This document shows, piece by piece, positions 58,086-64,000 of a stretch of 64,000 bases of DNA; the first letter of the stretch is position 1; every line of letters starts with the position of its first letter. The notes under the pieces are model-generated. The model was not told the origin of the DNA. It made no database searches and saw only the letters and a program-made list of their open reading frames with translations. The position numbers were made by a program, and so were the translations under genes. This DNA is from Tillus elongatus (lineage: Eukaryota > Arthropoda > Insecta > Coleoptera > Cleridae), in assembly GCA_964006375.1 (NCBI GenBank), contig OZ023270.1, forward strand, positions 76,168,391 through 76,232,390. The letters run 5' to 3'.

Positions 58086-59818
58086 GGCGCATTGAAAACG
58101 AAACAGCCCGATTTGCGTCCAGAGATATTTTTTTTAAGAAACGCTGAAACACGTCAATTTGAATATTGAGGGGGACATGTTTTGACATAAAACTCGACTT
58201 TGTCACATCAACCCCTTAAGGGTGGTGATAACAATCCTTATATTTTAAATAGGGAACATGGGTCGAGTGTTACATCATTTGAAAGCTATTTCTTTTCTGA
58301 ATTCAGCACACAATTTTTTTTGAAGTTTTATCAACTCGTTTAAAATTATTCACAGTTGGAATTGCAAGAACGTATTTCATTCATTGTGATAAGAAATGCA
58401 CTAATTAGTACATTTTTCGTAAAAAAAGCCAAAAAAACAAAACCAAACGTTAAAAAATGTTTATTCAGTTAAGTAAGTGTTCAAATTGTTGACCACCCGC
58501 TTCCATACAAAAGTACAAATTTTGTTCAAAACGAGCTCTCACATTCTGGAGTATTTGTGGAGTTATTAGACGGCATTCCTCAACAATGCGTCGTCGTAAT
58601 TATTCCAGAGACTCCAGTTCTGTTGCGTAAATTCTACTCTTTAAATGACCTATAGAAAAAAGTCTAAAGGCGTTAAATCCGGTGATCTAGGGGGGCACTC
58701 AATAGTACCTCTACGCCCAATCCATTGCTCTGGAAACTCTCTGTTCAAAAACTCTCTAACACGTTGTGAAAAATGCGAAGGAGCTCCATCTTGTTGAAAC
58801 ACTAATTGATTTTCTTGTTAGCGATCATTATTTTCAACAATGTTCATTAGTAGAGGGTAAACGATATCTTCTAGTAACTCCAAATACGTTTCGCCACTCA
58901 AATTTACATCAAGAAAAATTGTTCAGTCCAAAAGTGCCAGTCCAGACATTCAATTTCTGTGGAGTTTGAGTATGGACTTCGTGAAAATTTCTTGGATTAT
59001 TATCTGCCCAATAACGACAAATATGACGATTGACTGTAGAGTTTAATAAAAACGCACACTCGTCTGAAAAACAGATATTGAACAAAAAGTTCGCGTTATC
59101 AGCTATTCGTGCAGTCATAACTTCACAAAACTCCAGCCGCCGATCAAGATCATCTTCATTTAGTTGTTGTACAACATGAATTTTATACGGGTGAAATTTA
59201 TTATGCTTCAACATTCGCTGAATAGTTCTTCTTTTGATGTTTGAAACAGTGGCCAATTTTATCGTGCTCAAAGTTGGGTCTAAAGCAATTTGTCCTAAAA
59301 CTTCAATCTCAGTAGTCTCATCTCTAACTGGATATTCACGTTCAGAATCCCGTTTTTTGTTGGCTACTGAACCACTTTGTCGAAACTTTGCAACAAACTC
59401 CAAAATGTATTTTCTGTTAACATGCCTGTTCGGATGTCGTTCATTAAACAAATTTGCGGTACCGTTGGCACAGTCATCGTTTTTGAAAAAAAAAGAGTAA
59501 TTCTTTCAACTCTTTCTTCTACAGAATACACCATTGTGAAATTTATTTTCGGTAGTACTATCAAGTATCAAACCGACCGATAAACTGAAATAATAAACCG
59601 CATTTCTCGCATTCGCTAAGAAATGTTCTGATAGTCAATTTTTTTTTACAAACCAACAAAACATTGACTATCAGCACATTTCTTATCGGAATGAGTGAAA
59701 TGCGTTTTTGCATCTTCAACTATGATTAATTTTTTAACGACTTGATAAAACTTCCAAAAAAATGAGTGTGCTAAATTCAGAAAACAAAAAGCTGGACGCA
59801 AATCGGTCTGTTTTGTTA
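58080..59818 (-). mobile_element. DD41D mariner-type element inserted in (TA)n
   Basis: Same family as the relic at 22.2-23.7 kb. The left end, GGGTGGCGCATTGAAAACG then AAACAGCCCGATTTGCGTCC, abuts (TA)n. The right end keeps only the inner part (GGACGCAAATCGGTCTGTTT at 59789). Just inside the right end is a 20-bp inverted repeat (GAAATGTTCTGATAGTCAAT with its inverse, about 59622-59688). Confidence 0.8.
58460..59533 (-). pseudogene. DD41D mariner-type transposase, several lesions
   Basis: ATG near 59533 opens MVYSVEERVERITLFF, frame shifts, then FNERHPNRHVNRKYILEFVA and KFRQSGSVANKK (helix-turn-helix), MLKHNKFHPYKIHVVQQLNE, NICFSDECAFLLN (first D), and INVWTGTF-like LNVWTGTFGLNNFS at the frame end (58909). 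Further on are FQQDGAPSHFSQRVREFL (second D, about 58790), WIGRRGTIECPPRSPDLTPL then DFF (third D, about 58660) and the C-terminus GGQQFEHLL (about 58465). The spacing from second to third D is 41 residues. Stops and at least three frameshifts disable it. Confidence 0.85.
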
Positions 59819-61085
59819 TATATCGCTAAGTAAAAAAATACTGGGCGGATTTTGATGAAATTTGGTAATTACCTTCGTTTTGTAACTGGCCTTGGATAAG
59901 TTCATTAGCTATGAAAAACGGACCAATTTTTCCGGGAAAATTTTGAGTTTTCTATCGGAGTTTTTTTTTATCTCCGAAAATAACAGAGCTATGACAACCA
60001 AATTTGGTATATATGTTTATACTATCAAACTTACACTACATGCGAAATTCAGATCTCTAAGTTGAAAGGAAAAAACTTATAGACATCATAGGAAAAAAAT
60101 TGGGTGCCACTGGTGATCAGAGGAAAGCACAAGAACAAAATATTTTGTGTGACTAACAAAACCAATTGAATATTACATATAACCGTTAAGTTGTCTTGAC
60201 GCAAAAAGGTCAAGAAGTAGCAGAAAAAATATTTGGAAAATTTTATCATTTTTCTTCTTAAAACGTCAAAGTCGCGAATTCAAACGTCAAAATTTGCAGT
60301 TTTCAGACAAGGAATTTGAAACAAATACGGATTATGTAGAAGATTTGCTGTGATAAGTGTGTTTTACAAAGCCTTATGCTTCAGCTTCAACCATTATTGC
60401 ACTTCATTTTACTAAAATGTTTTCGGAAATTCCACTTCAAATAGACCCTCTTTCTGGTGCTTTGGTAGTAGTTTCAACTATAGACTTTATTTGCTATATT
60501 CTAGCAAATTTTCGTAGAAAAAATTCGTTATCGTGAGGACCGCGACTTATGAATTTTAAAGCCTTAAGTTTCAGCTTCAACCATCACTGGCCTTCATTTT
60601 ACTAAAATATTTTCGGAAAATCCATTTCAATAGACCCTCTTTCTGATGCTTCGGCAGTAGTTTCCGCTATAGAGTTTATGGTTTAATAGTCTATATTTTA
60701 GCAAATTTTCCTAGAAAAGATTCGTTATTAAGAAGACCGCGACTTATGAATTTTAAAAAGATTTCTTCAAATGAGCGCGAACTAGAAACCCTAAAACCCA
60801 TATACGGGGTCAGTTTCAGTTTTTGTCTGTTTACACATATACAGGGTGACGTATTTCTAACGTAAAGCTCAATATATCCGTTATTATACAAGACATGAGA
60901 AAAAAGTATATACGTTAATTATAGGGTATCTCGAGCTGCATCTTATAAACCTATCTTGACAATCACGGGTGGCCCATAAATCGTTGGTGCTACACACTGT
61001 CTTTTTTTAACAGAACCCCCCCCCCCTTATGTTATTGCATTTTTGTGTTTTCCATCGAATTATAATGCATGTTTGTAAGAAAAAA

Positions 61086-62045
61086 ATGATATAGTTCATC
61101 GTTTTTGAGTTATTTCATTGTTTTGCAACTTTTCACCTTTTTGGCACATATTTCAAACACTTATCACAAATCGTGATACGGCGTTTTTATCAATAGATAG
61201 CGGAGGCCATGGAAATGACGCATTCAGAGTGCTTTTTGTTTGTATTACTGGTCGAAAAAATCGAGCTGCGGTATACAGGCACTCTTAAATAGCGGCTGAA
61301 ATTTAAAAGTTTTCGCAGAAATATTTTTAGTGTTTCTGTAGAAATTATTTTTGTGATATTTTAGTTATTAATAATAAATGTTTAGTAAGTTATTGTAAAA
61401 AAAAATTGTCGAATTTTTGTGAAAAATATCATTTAATGTAACATTACTGAAGGCAATTTCTGTAAAAAAAAATTGCAATTTTTTGTAAAAGAAATTTTTG
61501 CAGTTTTTCATAATTTTTTTTTCAATTTTGGTCCCAAAGCGCTTGTGAATAATTATATCTTGGCAGGTGTGTAAATAGCTAAAGAGGTTCGTTAGTCAGG
61601 AAAATCGGACCAGTTTTTTTCTTAAACTTTTAATGTTTATTCTCGGAAAATGTTTGTACTTTTTCAAACAAAAAAGCTAGTTTAATGAATATGGTACATT
61701 GTTGGTGCTATATAGTACTGCCAACCAAATGTCCTTCTTTTAAAAACAAGAAATATCTGACATTAAAAACATTTTTACGAAAATTCGCTACCATAACGCA
61801 CTTGCTGCGTCCAGACTTTTAGAGTTTCAAAAAGTCTGAACGCATCAAGTGCGTTATGGTTGAAAATTTTTACTTAAAAAATGTTTCGTCAAAAGATCAT
61901 TAATTAAATAGTAAATAAAGAGAAAACACGACTCAAGAAATTCCGGACGGAGTAAGTGGGTTATGGTAGTGAATTTCCCTAAGAGTTGTAGGGCATATTA
62001 CTAAAATTAACACTTACTAACAGACCTTAATGATCTGTTCTAAAG
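61086..62045. other. No gene; Helentron-like termini at 61776-61985
   Basis: 61086-61560 shows nothing recognisable. Inverse terminus at 61776-61815 and direct termini at 61830 and 61945; the first two face each other across about 20 bases and share the outer AAAAGTCTG, forming a head-to-head junction. Confidence 0.5.
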
Positions 62046-62049
62046 TTAT

Positions 62050-62406
62050 GTGTGTTTGTGTGTTTTGTTTCTTTAACGTTGGCCTATTTCCGCGACTATG
62101 GCCAATCACCGACGCCAGGGAGCAGTTTCACCTCACTATCCTGAAAATTTTGCCGAACCCCTGCCTTTCTGTAAGGAGGTCAGGGATCTTTAAAGTGCTC
62201 AACATCACATGTACACGGGACCGACGGCTTTACGCCCCCACTGAAGGGCGGAACGTGCAGACATCAACTTGCTCAAATACAATGCCAGAACCTCAGCTGA
62301 TGTTAATGTTACAGTTTGTACTGAAAAAGTAAAAGGAGTACCCTGGGATAAAACCCAGTACCCTTCGGTTCAGAGGCACACGTTCCTACTCCTGAACCAC
62401 CGAGGT
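62050..62406 (-). repeat. tRNA-derived SINE, minus strand
   Basis: Reverse complement of the 50.26-kb copy: TTAACGTTGGCCTATTTCCG at the 3' end, ACGCCCCCACTGAAGGGCGG in the body, and the head ending CTGAACCACCGAGG. The B-box is mutated (GGGTTTTATCCCA). Confidence 0.8.
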
Positions 62407-62409
62407 TTT

Positions 62410-62650
62410 CTTCTAAAAGTACACACTCATTTGGAGAATTTTTTCGAAAGTGCCACCATCGAGCTCCTTATTATCGAAAAAATCTTATGTTCCAGCTTCT
62501 TTTGAGAAATATGTCCAAAATTCCATTTTCTATGGAGCTAAAAATTAAAATTTGGTTTATCTACATTCTGTAAGTCACTTTAAAAGAAACTTGTGTTACG
62601 AATTACATTAACGTTACAAAAGCTTTCCAAAACAACTTAATTCGTATTTA
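62410..62650 (-). repeat. Dispersed repeat module, inverse of 30.42-30.69 kb
   Basis: ATTTTTTCGAAAGTGCCACC, ATTATCGAAAAAATCTTAT and CTTTAAAAGAAACTTGTGTT correspond to the reverse complement of the 30-kb copy. 62650-62900 shows nothing recognisable. Confidence 0.55.
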
Positions 62651-62919
62651 GAGAAAGTATCTGCCAAATTATGAACGTGGCAGCTGTTTTTCCTTATTAA
62701 CCACCTGGTTGATTTCGTTTTAGTGAACCTAATCGAACAACAAAATTTTTTTGTGAGTGTAACAAAATGTCTGCTGAAAATTATAATTTTAGACTCAAAG
62801 ATGACAAAGTTAGCCAGGCGTTTTAAACAAAAAAGAGATCTTGTTCCAAATGTAGGAAATCTGGACACTACTGTTTCTACCAAAAATTAAAGTGAAGCAA
62901 AATGAAATGTTACATGCGC

Positions 62920-63003
62920 CGAGCGGGGATCGAACCCGTCTGCGTATGAAGCGATTTCTTAAACCGTGATCTTTCCAGTATATACTACATTTCTCAGGCT
63001 ACA
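62920..63003 (-). repeat. tRNA-like segment
   Basis: The minus strand has GTAGCCTGAGAAATGTAG (A-box-like) and ACGGGTTCGATCCCCGC (a near-perfect B-box with paired T-arm). The spacing and the missing acceptor pairing argue for a tRNA-derived repeat, not a tRNA gene. Confidence 0.45.
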
Positions 63004-63051
63004 AATATGGTGTATTTTAAAAATTCATTTGACCTTCAACTTAAAAAACAA

Positions 63052-63746
63052 CAGTGGCGATTTCTCCTAGTGAGCTAGGTGTGCGCCGCACACCCGAAAA
63101 TATAATAAAAATGTGCACAGTTAAATGTGTTTTATTTGTTTTTCCCTTAGTCTTAATACACTACATATTTTGTGAAAATCGATTTAATTTACTTATTTGA
63201 TTTCATGAATAATCGGTTAGTAGTGACTTGGAATGAAGTAGGTACCGCGTCTTCTGACCAATGCAGAGAATATGAGTAGGTCAATAGCAACGGGGAATGA
63301 ATTAGGGTTAGGTGTGCGTTAATATTTCCGAACAACTTCAGTCGATGGAGGTGTATTGATATACAATGCAGTCCCCCACCCACGTGTTTAAAATAGTGAG
63401 GAAAATACCATTGCTTTTGCGGTTGCGGTGAGCTGTTAAAATATCGCTCAAGACAAATGAAAGGAACGCCGGTCTAACCAACGCTGCGACAGCATTATTT
63501 ACGAGCATTACGACTGCGCTTGCACAGACCACAGTATTCTAGAATCACTGTCGTTTGTAGTTTGTCGTTTTGTCACTGTTTGTTTGATTGACAAAATAAA
63601 TTTTACATCTATGTTTGCTACAGAAAATTTTTCAGTGTAATTCAAAATTGACATTCTGTATGCAAAAAAAGTTATATTCCTCGCCGTCACCACTAACCGC
63701 AACTCGTTAGCGCACACCCGAACTTTTTGGTCAGGAGACGCCACTG
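63052..63746. mobile_element. hAT-like non-autonomous element, 8-bp target duplication
   Basis: Ends CAGTGGCG...TCTCC and the inverse of CAGTGGCGTCTCCTGACC. GTGTGCGC lies in the same relative place inside both ends. The eight bases outside are AAAAACAA on both sides (63044-63051 and 63747-63754). An 8-bp duplication fits hAT (also P). At 695 bp it has no convincing transposase frame, so it is non-autonomous. It sits in a tRNA-like repeat. Confidence 0.78.
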
Positions 63747-63754
63747 AAAAACAA

Positions 63755-64000
63755 TACCACTGAACCAGAGACTCGCTAATAAAAAGTTTGCTGTGTGATA
63801 CTTGACGGCAACTTGCTCCCCAGGAAATTTTATATTTCATCTAAAAAGTAAATGTAACAGCTATATACATAATTAATTGAATTGTGACTTGAAACACATT
63901 CGACGACTGTTTCGATCTTAGATGACGTCCTGTTTTTAACTATAAGTTTAAAGATAAAAGAACAAACTGTTTTAAGATTATTTTTATAGAGACGTGAGTC
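63755..64000 (-). repeat. Copy of the 29-kb tRNA-like repeat, runs off the window
   Basis: Reverse complement matches 29015-29300: GTCAAGTATCA, GACGTCATCTAAGATCGAAA, AACAGTTTGTTCTTTTATCT. Its tRNA-like part (CTCTGGTTCAGTGGTATTG) is the target of the hAT-like element. Confidence 0.65.

Larger units (their letters stand above)
57945..61085 (-). repeat. Helentron-like element split by a mariner insertion
   Basis: The end palindrome TTAGCGAATTTTTCGTGTAA/CGAAAAATTCACCAA at 57948-57980 precedes (TA)n at 57992-58080. After the mariner (58081-59818) the body resumes with TATATCGCTAAG, CTGGGCGGATTTTGATGAAA (59848), ACGTCAAAGTCGCGAATTC (60263), AGACCCTCTTTCTGGTGC (60440) and AATATATCCGTTATTATAC (60870). 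A second copy's 3' block lies at about 60700-60850. Confidence 0.6.

Noticed and set aside
62920..63003. tRNA gene on the minus strand at 62.9 kb
   Set aside because: The T-arm is good, but the distance from A-box to B-box is too long for a plain tRNA and there is no matching acceptor stem.

Overview
This is animal, almost certainly insect, DNA. It is AT-rich and intron-bearing, and about 90% of what can be recognised is transposable-element sequence. Only one locus looks like an ordinary host gene: an EcKinase/CHK-type (ecdysteroid-kinase-like) gene on the minus strand at 52979-57552, a family expanded in arthropods. Which insect order it comes from cannot be settled from the window; the large repeat load would suit a big beetle genome, but that is a guess.

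Layout. 0-3.1 kb: a decayed mariner-like element with visible terminal inverted repeats (TIRs), and the 3' half of a Penelope-like retroelement (RT tail plus GIY-YIG endonuclease). 3.1-10 kb: non-autonomous repeats, a LINE (family 1, copy A) bounded by (TA)n tracts, and a mariner fragment. 10.25-12.26 kb: a 2-kb hexanucleotide array that begins at the head of a tRNA-derived SINE. 14.1-19.7 kb: a nested stack, in which a pogo-like element was split by a Jockey-type LINE (target duplication CTGCGCAA), itself split by a non-autonomous element that left no target duplication. 21.5-23.7 kb: a LINE RT relic and a mariner relic. 25.36-27.42 kb: an apparently intact DD41D mariner-type element with two 416-bp TIRs. 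29-31 kb: tRNA-like repeat, LINE fragment fused to a mariner fragment, SINE. 31-40.4 kb: mostly one non-autonomous family, including a ~279-bp tandem array. 40.49-44.40 kb: a 3.9-kb DNA transposon with TIRs, a TATT target duplication and a broken multi-exon gene of a family I cannot place in a named superfamily. 45.5 kb: a hammerhead ribozyme. 45.7-47.4 kb: a LINE fragment and a 308-bp MITE. 48-51.6 kb: LINE family 1 copy B, a SINE, and a non-autonomous element. 52.98-57.55 kb: the kinase gene, whose 3.27-kb intron carries a non-autonomous element and a ~1-kb fold-back repeat. 58-64 kb: mariner in a (TA)n tract, SINE, a hAT-like element with an 8-bp duplication, and tRNA-like repeats.

The main organising feature is a repeat family present as about 30 termini. 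One end is GGACGCAGCAAGTGCGTT, with a small hairpin (ACGCA-loop-TGCGT). The middle usually holds a long (TA)n tract. The other end is a palindrome, TTAGTGAATTTT to AAAATTCACTAA. It inserts without target-site duplication and resembles Helentron-associated (DINE-1/HINE-like) elements. Its (TA)n cores act as landing sites for the TA-targeting mariners and sit on both sides of LINE family 1. No operons, CRISPR arrays, rRNA genes or confident tRNA genes were seen.
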